64,000 bases of DNA from Actinostola sp. cb2023 (lineage: Eukaryota > Cnidaria > Anthozoa > Actiniaria > Actinostolidae), in NCBI GenBank assembly GCA_033675265.1, contig JAUJYZ010000703.1:1-64000 (forward strand). The letters run 5' to 3'. A program made the position numbers and the translations under genes. Each line of letters opens with the position of its first letter. Position 1 is the first letter of the stretch. Positions 23,225 to 33,443 of this stretch are shown piece after piece. The notes beneath the pieces are model-generated. The model had not been told where the DNA came from and did not search any database. It worked only from the letters and a program-made list of their open reading frames with translations.

Positions 23225-24953
23225 AGATATGATGTCTATCTACTGGTATAACCTACCTATATGATATGATGTCTATCTACTGGTATAACCTACCTATATG
23301 ATATGATGTCTATCTACCAGTATAACCTACCTATATGATATGATGTCTATCTACTGGTATAACCTACCTATATGATATGATGTCTATCTACTGGTATAAC
23401 CTACCTATATGATATGATGTCTATCTACTGGTATAACCTACCTATATGATATGATGTCTATCTACCAGTATAACCTACCTATATGATATGATGTCTATCT
23501 ACCAGTATAACCTACCTATATGATATGATGTCTATCTACTGGTATAACCTACCTATATGATATGATGTCTATCTACTGGTATAACCTACCTATATGATAT
23601 GATGTCTATCTACCAGTATAACCTACCTATATGATATGATGTCTATCTACTGGTATAACCTACCTTTTATCATATTTCTTTGTAAAATCCTGATGGGTCC
23701 ACCATGTTTAAATAAAGTTATATTATTATTATCTATATGATATGATGTCTATCTACTGGTATAACCTACCTATATGATAAGATGTCTATCTACTGGTATA
23801 ACCTACCTATATGATATGATGTCTATCTACTGGTATAACCTACCTATATGATAAGATGTCTATCTACTGGTATAACCTACCTATATGATATGATGTATAT
23901 CTACTGGTATAACCTACCTATATGATATGATGTCTATCTACCAGTATAACCTACCTATATGATATGATGTCTATCTACTGGTATAACCTACCTTTTATCA
24001 TATTTCTTTGTAAAATCCTGATGGGTCCACCGTGTTTAAATAAAGTTATATTATTATTATCTATATGATATGATGTCTATCTACTGGTATAACCTACCTA
24101 TATGATAAGATGTCTATCTACTGGTATAACCTACCTATATGATATGATGTCTATCTACTGGTATAACCTACCTATATGATATGATGTCTATCTACTGGTA
24201 TAACCTACCTATATGATATGATGTCTATCTACTGGTATAACCTACATATATGATATGATGTCTATCTACTGGTATAACCTACCTATATGATATGATGTCT
24301 ATCTACCAGTATAACCTACCTATATGATAAGATGTCTATCTACTGGTATAACCTACCTATATGATATGATGTCTATCTACTGGTATAACCTACCTATATG
24401 ATATGATGTCTATCTACTGGTATAACCTACCTATATGATATGATGTCTATCTACTGGTATAACCTACCTATATGATATGATGTCTATCTACCAGTATAAC
24501 CTACCTATATGATATGATGTCTATCTACCAGTATAACCTACCTATATGATATGATGTCTATCTACCAGTATAACCTACCTATATGATATGATGTCTATCT
24601 ACCAGTATAACCTACCTATATGATATGATGTCTATCTACTGGTATAACCTACCTATATGATATGATGTCTATCTACTGGTATAACCTACCTATATGATAT
24701 GATGTCTATCTACCAGTATAACCTACCTATATGATATGATGTCTATCTACTGGTATAACCTACCTATATGATATGATGTCTATCTACTGGTATAACCTAC
24801 CTATATGATATGATGTCTATCTACTGGTATAACCTACCTATATGATATGATGTCTATCTACTGGTATAACCTACCTATATGATATGATGTCTATCTACTG
24901 GTATAACCTACCTACCTATATGATATGATGTCTATCTACCAGTATAACCTACC
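23225..24953. repeat. 37-bp minisatellite, left block
   Basis: Around 45 copies of a 37-bp unit reading, on the ACTR6 sense strand, ATCATATCATATAG|GTAGGTTATAC + TGGTAGATAGAC. It is the same array as 29815-31580, separated by the Rep/transposase element. Two copies of a 70-bp LINE-tail insert (about 23664-23731 and 23993-24060) ride inside it. Confidence 0.95.
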
Positions 24954-24955
24954 TA

Positions 24956-25219
24956 CAATTCGATTCAAAACTGTTGAGACAGTTGTGCTTCAAGAGTGCT
25001 TATTTGACTATTCACCCATTAAAAGCAATGAAATATTATGTTCATACCAGATATCTCCCCTCCCCTCAGTACAATGTTGATCAGACTTTCACGCCATACC
25101 CCGAACACGTGACTATGAATCAACATTGACGCAGGGGGGAGGGGGAGAGATCGATTTTCTATATGGCATAAATACTAAGAAATATTCAGAAATGTCTCAA
25201 CAAGAAATGCAACGAATTG
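24956..25219 (+). repeat. Left 264-bp terminal direct repeat
   Basis: It starts CAATTCG and ends CGAATTG, so it is itself bounded by inverted ends. A second inner motif TGTTGAGACA / TGTCTCAACA is also inverted. It appears identical to 29551-29814. Confidence 0.92.
25053..25151. promoter_or_regulatory. Hairpin in the left direct repeat, candidate replication origin
   Basis: ATCTCCCCTCCCC...CAATGTTGAT (25053-25081) pairs with ATCAACATTG...GGGGGAGAGAT (25119-25151) around a 37-nt loop. HUH Rep proteins usually nick at a stem-loop, so this is the best origin candidate. The assignment is inference. Confidence 0.55.
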
Positions 25220-25425
25220 TCTGAGACACCCAAATGTGTAATAACTTTCTAACAACCCCGAAACATATTTTATAGCATATATATTTCATAGTAATAATAT
25301 AATGAGATATGTTAAGCAGTTTCTGAGAGTATAACAAGTAATTAGAACCGTTAATCTTAAGGAAACGGAGTTCTTTTGAAAGAACGTCATAGTACATCCG
25401 CGCGCACTCTGCGAAGAAGGCGACC

Positions 25426-26508
25426 ATGACTTACAAGGGCGACATAAGTGCGGAAAAACGCGCTTTAATACACATATATTACAATTATTTGCATTGTAAA
25501 GTAAAAGACATTCAAGAAAACTTGAAAGTAAGTCGAGCTTCGATTTATAGAATCGTCAAAAACCTTCATATTTCGAATAGAAAGAGCAAAAGAAATGGCG
25601 GAAGAAAGAGGAAAATCAATGTGCGCATGGAACGTGTCATGGTTCGATGCATCCAAACACTACGCGAAAGAGAAGGTAATTTTACATCCAAAAGGCTGAG
25701 ACAAGAAATGGGATTTGCTCCGGGGGAGGTGTCTACTTCTACAATAATCCGCATGTTGAAAAGAAAAGGGTTTAACTTTGTACAAGCGAGAAGAAAAGGC
25801 GTCCTTAGCCTTAGTGATTTAAAAAAACGGTTACAATTTGCTCGTTCTATGACAAAGAATTACGCAGAGGATGTCTGGAAAACTAAAATCGCCTTTTACC
25901 TGGATGCAGTCAGTTTTTATTTTAAGACCAATCCATTGGACCAAGCCAGAACGCCAAAGGGTGGAATATGGAGACGCAAGGACGAAGGGCTGGCACGGTA
26001 TTGTACCGCGAAAGGTGATCATGTCGGTTCAGGGGGAAAAGTACTGAAATTAATTGTGGCCATTTCATATGGCGAAGGCGTCATATTGTGTCAAGAATAC
26101 AACAAGATGGATGGACAATTTTTCGAACAATTTATATTAAATAACTTTGTACAAATGATGCACGATTCCAACAAGGACACTACATTATTTATTCAAGACG
26201 GTGACCCAAGTCAAAATAGCGCAAAAGCTAGAAAAGCACTGAATACAGTGGGTGTCACTTTACTCAAAATACCACCCCGTAGTCCTGATATTAATCCAAT
26301 TGAGAATTTATTCAATATCGTTAAGCGTAAGTTACGAGAACAAGCGATAAGAGAACAGATAACTCAGGAAACTTTTAAAGCATTTGCAAACCGCGTTAAA
26401 ACACTTATTTGCAATGTTAGTATATCAAGCATCGATAATTTAATAGCCTCAATGCCCAAGCGTATGTTACTTATCATAAAAAGCAAAGGCAACCGTACCA
26501 AATATTAA
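25426..26508 (+). CDS. Tc1/mariner-type DD34E transposase
   Basis: An intact ORF of 360 residues, the usual length for Tc1 transposases. The N-terminal about 110 residues contain paired helix-turn-helix segments (VKDIQENLKVSRASIYRIVK, then a basic SKRNGGRKRK hinge). The catalytic DDE core follows: Asp in IAFYLDAVSF, Asp in FIQDGDPSQNS and Glu in SPDINPIENLF, with 34 residues between the last two (DD34E). It would bind the CAATTCG-type ends and cut and paste at TA, which fits the TA duplication seen. The start ATG at 25426 lies in GCGACCATG and there is AATAAA at 26548. It faces the Rep gene tail to tail across a 1.27-kb spacer. No disabling change is visible. Confidence 0.93.
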   Translation: MTYKGDISAEKRALIHIYYNYLHCKVKDIQENLKVSRASIYRIVKNLHISNRKSKRNGGRKRKINVRMERVMVRCIQTLREREGNFTSKRLRQEMGFAPGEVSTSTIIRMLKRKGFNFVQARRKGVLSLSDLKKRLQFARSMTKNYAEDVWKTKIAFYLDAVSFYFKTNPLDQARTPKGGIWRRKDEGLARYCTAKGDHVGSGGKVLKLIVAISYGEGVILCQEYNKMDGQFFEQFILNNFVQMMHDSNKDTTLFIQDGDPSQNSAKARKALNTVGVTLLKIPPRSPDINPIENLFNIVKRKLREQAIREQITQETFKAFANRVKTLICNVSISSIDNLIASMPKRMLLIIKSKGNRTKY

Positions 26509-27347
26509 TAAGAAACATTAACATGTTGTATCGTACTCCGAATGTAATAAAAGTAACATAATTTCATGCATCAGCTAAATAGTATCACATCAGGGAGCAT
26601 ATACAAGAACACAAATGAATATGATCCTATCGCCCGTGGTCTGGCCTGTGTTACAAACACCCTTTAAATACATGTTTTAAATACACTCGCGACTGCGTCG
26701 CTCGCAAAATATCCTAACATCGATCGTTGACTGAAACAATGCCTAGAATAGTGTTGATCTGCGAATTCGGAGTGTTTACTGGAACCTTTTTACTTAGAAG
26801 TGCTAATTTAATAAACACATGCATGCTCGCGCGCTTCGATCGATCGCTATCTACGCTATATATGTTCATCATTGTTCGAAGCAATACCTAGTATAGAGAA
26901 ATGCTTTCACTGGTTCTGCTGATTCAAAGTAATCACTTAGAAGTCCTGATTGTGCCTATAATACATGCATTTCAATTGTATATAAACTTATTGTTGGACC
27001 TCGTGAAATAAATGAGTTATTTATGTCAGTCAGTATGTACCACGTTTGTTACGCTGCTGTATATTAGTCACGCAATGGCGCCAACAGTACATGCCTTAGA
27101 TTGTGTTTCACTTAGCGCATGCGCAATAACGGTCTACCATCGGTATAAAGGATTTGATCATAAGATATATCTTTTATCTATGGTTAACCGTTGAGATTGC
27201 GTGACCGTCACAACATTAACTAAATAAACACAATGCATTGTCACTGTGTAGCTTTCTTATATACTGAGTTCCAGTGTGCTCAGCTTGTATGAATCAGGAT
27301 TTTTAATGTCTTCAGTTCGTATTTATTGTAACGGACCGAAAGAAGAT

Positions 27348-27383
<36 letters not shown>

Positions 27384-27780
27384 CACGGCGGTAGTTTGTT
27401 TGTAAAGGCGTTTATTGCTCGCTACTGCGATACAACTAACTTACGGTTACAATTCGTCCTCTATTGAGTAACTCTTAGTAATAGCTGCACCTAAATCACG
27501 TAAAAATTGAAACTAGAAACTAGAACTGACTAGTCCCGTAACTGGATTAGTCTTACAACATAGAAGCTTGTCAATGACGTGTTCAATATCGGGACTAATT
27601 GCTTGCATACACAAACTAAGGTCACGTAAGATACAACAAGAGAGCTAAAGCTAATTAATTTCGTTACATTCTTATAGCAAGTATACCGAGGACGTGCCAT
27701 GTTTTGTCATGCTACAAATTAGTTATTGTCAAGGATTATGGCCATACACGTTACTTTATACTCGGTCAGTGTACAACAGA
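26509..27780. other. Spacer between transposase and Rep
   Basis: 1.27 kb without a convincing gene. It holds the transposase poly(A) signal (26548) and a (GA)n run at 27353-27378. The small ORFs (27012-27194, 27276-27467) show no domain. Confidence 0.6.
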
Positions 27781-29193
27781 TTACAATATAAATCGCGCAA
27801 AACATTTACTACAAGACGGAACATCTCTTTGCTCGTCCGCAGGTATTTGATAGTTTAACGTAAATACCTTCCAACGAATACACATCATTTCTGTTTCTCT
27901 ATCATCTATTACACCATTTTTCACAAATATAAACTGATGTTTGCTGGTACAAAAAATCGGCGTGTCTTTCTCAAACACCATGTCTTTCGCATAATGCGTC
28001 TTTGGTGCAGGCAAATGAACCATTTGGCCCTCCAACATTAGTAAGAAATCGTGCCATGTTATCAGTTGGTGCGACCATCGGAAATCGTTCAAAAATATGC
28101 ATTCGGCCGACTCTGCACCCACCCAAGCAAAGGTACTTGTTGCAGGATTGCGGAATGTTTCGTATATAATTGTGAGTGGATTGAGTAGAAATGTTTTCCC
28201 ACAATTTGCAGGACCCACAATTAAAATATTACGCAATTTTCCTCTTCCTCTTTGTAGGAGGTCTTTTACTGCGTCGGAGAAAGCTTGGTGCACAATACCA
28301 TTTCTCTGCAAAATCTGGGTTGCACATTCAAACCACAGTCCATTGCATACGCAGTTACTGTGAAGGGCTTCATGCATGAGTTGTAATCGTGTTTTTTTCT
28401 GTCTCTCCAAACTTTGTGGCGCTGTTGATAATTCCCACGCTGTATGTAAGACGTCAGCTACTGCTCTTGTACCGCGATTGATAATAAATTCCGCCACGTC
28501 TACTTTCCCTTCTTCTTTTTGAAGTTGTGCTAGCGCAAGCAATTCCGTCCTCGTCTTTATCCCCTTTTGAACTATTATTTCGGATAGATCAAACGCCGAG
28601 AGCTTTCTTTTTCTCTTTTGCCTTCTGGACGGGTTTTCTTGTTCCTCGTCTTCGCTTCTATTGTCGTTAGAAGTCATTCGGCGTTGAATTGACGCTGTAC
28701 TCGTTCTAGGTGACGATCCGTTTCTCAAATCGGGATGGTTGTCACTTTCAATAAACTCTTCATCTGCTTTAGTGACGTATTTCCAGGCACTGTAGTAATT
28801 ATAATGAATGCTCGAGAAATGTACAACAATCCCATAATCTTCTTCTAAAGTACACTTCACAGATAGCCATCGTTGTGCTCTATCCAACTTGAGAGCCATA
28901 TGGTAATGATGGCCTCCGTTTTGATGCTGTTCGCGAGAACACACCCAATGCATAATATTTGCAGGCCTTTCTTCAAATGAGTTCATGACAGCATCAGCAA
29001 ATGACTTGCGAGTAGGGAATCGTTGAAGGTTAGCCTGGCTATAAGTGAGCAGATATACTTGTCTTACAGTCCGTACACCCATTACTTCTGGAGAACTTGA
29101 TGGAACTGCGTTCCCATCACTTGATACCTCGTCCGATTCACGTTCTTGTATATAATGCATACCGTATTGTAGAGTAAAACAGAGATGTACCAC
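27781..29193 (-). CDS. CRESS-DNA-type Rep: HUH endonuclease plus SF3 helicase
   Basis: An intact ORF of 470 residues. Residues 45-145 form an HUH endonuclease: motif I LLTYSQ (48-53), motif II HYH (96-98), motif III YVTK (139-142, catalytic Tyr139). A basic stretch RRQKRKRK (190-197) may be a nuclear signal. Residues 320-445 form an SF3 helicase: Walker A GPANCGKT (327-334), Walker B IFLNDF (366-371), motif C IFCTS (413-417), and a candidate Arg finger at 440. Motif I resembles geminivirus-type Reps. Such proteins nick an origin hairpin, stay linked through Tyr and unwind DNA for rolling-circle replication. M38 is an alternative start. All key residues are kept, so a working protein is plausible. 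It could be a captured viral or plasmid Rep or a gene of the transposon itself; the shared termini favour the latter. Confidence 0.9.
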   Translation of the reverse strand: MVHLCFTLQYGMHYIQERESDEVSSDGNAVPSSSPEVMGVRTVRQVYLLTYSQANLQRFPTRKSFADAVMNSFEERPANIMHWVCSREQHQNGGHHYHMALKLDRAQRWLSVKCTLEEDYGIVVHFSSIHYNYYSAWKYVTKADEEFIESDNHPDLRNGSSPRTSTASIQRRMTSNDNRSEDEEQENPSRRQKRKRKLSAFDLSEIIVQKGIKTRTELLALAQLQKEEGKVDVAEFIINRGTRAVADVLHTAWELSTAPQSLERQKKTRLQLMHEALHSNCVCNGLWFECATQILQRNGIVHQAFSDAVKDLLQRGRGKLRNILIVGPANCGKTFLLNPLTIIYETFRNPATSTFAWVGAESAECIFLNDFRWSHQLITWHDFLLMLEGQMVHLPAPKTHYAKDMVFEKDTPIFCTSKHQFIFVKNGVIDDRETEMMCIRWKVFTLNYQIPADEQRDVPSCSKCFARFIL

Positions 29194-29550
29194 TCGGTTA
29201 CTTTCTGTGTAGAAATATATTTTATAGATACACCATCTTCACAGGGTTTTGGTGTTTACGTCACATCTACGTACTACTGTGTTGCAATGTCAACTGATCG
29301 TATCTACCAACAATTGCGTGATTTCGCTTAGTTCGTTAATTTGAACCATCTGTACCCCATATATGGGTTAAAATAGGGGTAGGGGAGGGGTCGCTCATTT
29401 TCGTATTTTCGTTAACTAAGCAATATTTAATAACTACATCAAAGTTTGGTTTATGCGATATTTTTTGTGGTTTTGAAATATACATTAGGACAACTTTTCA
29501 CGTCTGTAACTCCTTTGTAAGTACAAAAATCGCCTAAGGTGTACCTCAGA

Positions 29551-29814
29551 CAATTCGATTCAAAACTGTTGAGACAGTTGTGCTTCAAGAGTGCTTATTT
29601 GACTATTCACCCATTAAAAGCAATGAAATATTATGTTCATACCAGATATCTCCCCTCCCCTCAGTACAATGTTGATCAGACTTTCACGCCATACCCCGAA
29701 CACGTGACTATGAATCAACATTGACGCAGGGGGGAGGGGGAGAGATCGATTTTCTATATGGCATAAATACTAAGAAATATTCAGAAATGTCTCAACAAGA
29801 AATGCAACGAATTG
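29551..29814 (+). repeat. Right 264-bp terminal direct repeat
   Basis: Direct copy of 24956-25219, preceded by CTCAGA. Identity of the two copies suggests recent insertion or gene conversion. Confidence 0.92.
29648..29746. promoter_or_regulatory. Hairpin in the right direct repeat, candidate replication origin
   Basis: Same stem and 37-nt loop as 25053-25151, in the same orientation. Two origins in direct orientation would let rolling-circle replication release a unit-length circle. Confidence 0.55.
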
Positions 29815-31580
29815 TATATGATATGATGTCTATCTACCAGTATAATCTACCTATATGATATGATGTATATCTACTGGTATAACCTACCTATATGATATGA
29901 TGTCTATCTACTGGTATAACCTACCTATATGATATGATGTATATCTACCAGTATAACCTACCTATATGATAAGATGTCTATCTACTGGTATAACCTACCT
30001 ATATGATATGATGTATATCTACTGGTATAACCTACCTATATGATATGATGTCTATCTACTGGTATAACCTACCTATATGATATGATGTCTATCTACTGGT
30101 ATAACCTACCTATATGATATGATGTCTATCTACCAGTATAACCTACCTATATGATATGTCTATCTACTGGTATAACCTACCTATATGATATGATGTCTAT
30201 CTACCAGTATAACCTACCTATATGATATGATGTCTATCTACCAGTATAACCTACCTATATGATATGTCTATCTACTGGTATAACCTACCTATATGATATG
30301 ATGTCTATCTACCAGTATAACCTACCTATATGATATGATGTATATCTACCAGTATAACCTACCTATATGATATGTCTATCTACTGGTATAACCTACCTAT
30401 ATGATATGATGTCTATCTACCAGTATAACCTACCTATATGATATGATGTCTATCTACTGGTATAACCTACCTATATGATATGATGTCTATCTACTGGTAT
30501 AACCTACCTATATGATATGATGTCTATCTACTGGTATAACCTACCTATATGATATGATGTCTATCTACTGGTATAACCTACCTATATGATATGATGTATA
30601 TCTACTGGTATAACCTACCTATATGATATGATGTCTATCTACTGGTATAACCTACCTATATGATATGATGTCTATCTACTGGTATAACCTACCTATATGA
30701 TATGATGTATATCTACCAGTATAACCTACCTATATGATAAGATGTCTATCTACTGGTATAACCTACCTATATGATATGATGTATATCTACTGGTATAACC
30801 TACCTATATGATATGATGTCTATCTACCAGTATAACCTACCTATATGATATGATGTCTATCTACTGGTATAACCTACCTATATGATATGATGTCTATCTA
30901 CTGGTATAACCTACCTATATGATATGATGTCTATCTACTGGTATAACCTACCTATATGATAAGATGTCTATCTACTGGTATAACCTACCTATATGATATG
31001 ATGTATATCTACTGGTATAACCTACCTATATGATATGATGTCTATCTACTGGTATAACCTACCTATATGATATGATGTCTATCTACCAGCATAACCTACC
31101 TATATGATATGATGTCTATCTACTGGTATAACCTACCTATATGATATGATGTCTATCTACTGGTATAACCTACCTATATGATATGATGTCTATCTACTGG
31201 TATAACCTACCTATATGATAAGATGTCTATCTACTGGTATAACCTACCTATATGATATGATGTCTATCTACTGGTATAACCTACCTATATGATATGATGT
31301 CTATCTACTGGTATAACCTACCTATATGATATGATGTCTATCTACCAGTATAACCTACCTATATGATATGATGTCTATCTACTGGTATAACCTACCTATA
31401 TGATATGATGTCTATCTACCAGTATAACCTACCTATATGATATGATGTCTATCTACTGGTATAACCTACCTATATGATATGATGTCTATCTACTGGTATA
31501 ACCTACCTATATGATATGATGTCTATCTACCAGTATAACCTACCTATATGATATGATGTCTATCTACCAGTATAACCTAC
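29815..31580. repeat. 37-bp minisatellite, right block, abutting its parent exon
   Basis: About 47 copies, ending directly at ACTR6 exon 31581-31637. The last unit merges into the exon: ATATGATATGAT is shared by the exon end and each unit. Confidence 0.95.
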
Positions 31581-31637
31581 CTATATGATATGATTTCTTT
31601 CAGATGATTAGTTAGAAGTTTTCCACCAACATTTATC
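31581..31637 (-). CDS. ACTR6: ACTR6 exon INVGGKLLTN...ISYR; parent of the 37-bp minisatellite
   Basis: The 57-nt exon lies between a CACAG acceptor and an AG|gtaggt donor. It encodes INVGGKLLTNHLKEIISY with split Arg codons at both ends, a strongly conserved Arp6 segment. Its last 14 nt and the first 23 nt of the following intron form exactly one 37-bp unit of the neighbouring minisatellite. Confidence 0.93.
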
Positions 31638-32533
31638 CTGTGAAGTAGTAATTAGTGTAAGTATGAGGATGTTCGCTGGGAACTCACAAGCAGATAATGA
31701 AAGATGCTCGAGCAATGGAAACAATGAAACCAATATTACTGGTTAGATAGAGGAGGTCTTATCTATTCACTAGACTCACAGTGCTGCTTTATTATTAGGT
31801 GTTTTTTTGTTGTTTATTTATCAGCAAACTTCATGGACCAGATATACTATATTTCTGGTTGAAACTGAATGGCGTATTTATGATGTTTATGATGATAAAA
31901 AAATTTGATAATGAAATGAATAGATGCAAACTATTGAAACTGAATGACATTTGGATTTCATCGATAACTACACCATATTCAAGCATACATGTAGCCCTAA
32001 TTCATTGCTTGATTGATTTTTCTGGTAATATTCAGTCACACAAATGATAAAAGTTGTAGAGTCTTGATAGCTTTGAAAAAGGGGTACCTCAATCACCCCC
32101 TCCCCTCCCCCTCGGTGTAACTGGGTCAAAGCTGTCATCTCACTGCTGACTTTGGGCTTCCCTTGCTACATGGAAAATCAAAACTGTGTGGCTAGTCATG
32201 GGAACGTAATATTGATATTCACCTCCAAGCCAGTCACACAAAAGTGGGAAAAAGACCTGTAAGATGGGTAAATTGGAAGGGAAACCTTGTCAATGGGTGT
32301 GCAATAGAAATTAATAAATCATTATTATTAATTATATTATAATGTTGGTGGAGATGGCAGCTAAATCAAGATCCTGCAAGTAGTGCAACGTTGGGTTGCA
32401 ATAGGACACCTGCAAGACCCAGGCAATTTTAGGGCGGGTGAACTCCACGACACTCCAAAAATTGGGAAAAAATTGCAATCTTGAGGGTTACTGTCCCTGC
32501 AACAATTTGAGATCATAAGATGGCCCATGTTAC
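31638..32533. other. ACTR6 intron, no other feature
   Basis: About 900 bp of intron between exons 32534-32672 and 31581-31637, with a pyrimidine-rich CCCCTCCCCTCCCCCTC tract near 32097. No repeat element recognised. Confidence 0.6.
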
Positions 32534-32672
32534 CTTCTTACAGCTTTCTTGATAACTTTGCCATTGAACACTGGTATAATGTGAGTGAATGAGTAGCCAC
32601 AATCTATAATCAGACACACTAGATGCTTGTCTGTCTCGTCTTGATGACACTTGTAAGCAGAAAGTTGAGGTG
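32534..32672 (-). CDS. ACTR6: ACTR6 exon carrying the nucleotide-binding loop
   Basis: The 139-nt exon begins after TTTTTGTAG and ends AG|gtaaca. It contains CLIIDCGYSFTHIIP, the Arp6 version of the second actin phosphate-binding loop (usually DSGYSFTHIVP). Here the usual Ser is Cys. It joins in phase to the exons on both sides. Confidence 0.93.
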
Positions 32673-33094
32673 CTACAAAAATAATCACAACAAACATCAG
32701 TCAGCTGTTCATGTACCCTTGTGTAGTGGCAGTTTAGGATGGTTTATCAGTATTCACAACTACTCATAAAACATATTTTTGACTTGACAAGTACACCTGG
32801 TTGTTTTGTTATTCAAGTCTTTGCCAATAATAATAATAATAATTAGCAGGTTGAGCAAAATATTATTGTGATTTGTCAGCGGCGAGCAGGTTAATTATGC
32901 CGAAAACAGAGGCAAATAATTAATAATGTGAGACACTGAAAAAAGAACTAATTATTATTATCATATTCATGAATAATTCATGAGGAAAACATAATAGAAA
33001 TCATAACTGTGGCAGAGCTTGTATTTCTGATACAACATCGTCTTTATTTGCATAGACTTTAAGGCGGCTCCCGCATAATGAATGACCACGGTTT

Positions 33095-33443
33095 TTAGAT
33101 TTCTCTTGTAATGGACAATGAATTTATGAATTGGTAATGTAAGGAAAAATTGTTTCTTATTGGATGAGAGGACCTTGTTATGATAATTAGCCTTGTATAT
33201 AATTGTCAAGGGACAATGTTAGCGTCATTGTGGTCCTTGCCCTTACTTTGATAAGTTTATAAAAAGTTGGTTTCTTCTTCGTAATTTCTCTGCAATAGTA
33301 AGCTTATGTTGATTTTTTTAGTTGATTTCAATGATACCATTCCAATGGGCAAAACGAACCGTCACTGTAAAGATTCTTTGAAATCGCCAAATCGTAGTTT
33401 GGGACGGATGGAGACAAGATCGGCAAGTCGAAGAGTCTGCGAT
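33095..33443 (+). repeat. Split direct repeat A1
   Basis: 349 bp, matching A2 at 38285-38639 except for a 6-bp insertion (ATAATT-like) and point changes. It contains the first codons of the gag-like ORF. Confidence 0.9.

Larger units (their letters stand above)
24956..29814. mobile_element. Rep-plus-Tc1 transposase element with 264-bp terminal direct repeats
   Basis: 4859 bp inserted in the 37-bp array with a TA duplication (24954-24955, 29815-29816); removing it restores a perfect array unit. The outer termini are CAATTCG...CGAATTG. The two ends are 264-bp direct repeats that look identical by eye. Just inside them the core has 13-bp inverted ends CGAATTGTCTGAG (25213-25225) and CTCAGACAATTCG (29545-29557). 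Two genes point towards each other: a Tc1-like transposase (+) and a CRESS-type Rep (-). No capsid gene is present. I know of no named transposon family with this make-up. Confidence 0.88.

Noticed and set aside
25426..26508. Bacterial IS630 contamination
   Set aside because: DD34E spacing, eukaryotic poly(A) signal, TA duplication inside an animal minisatellite and position in an ACTR6 intron.
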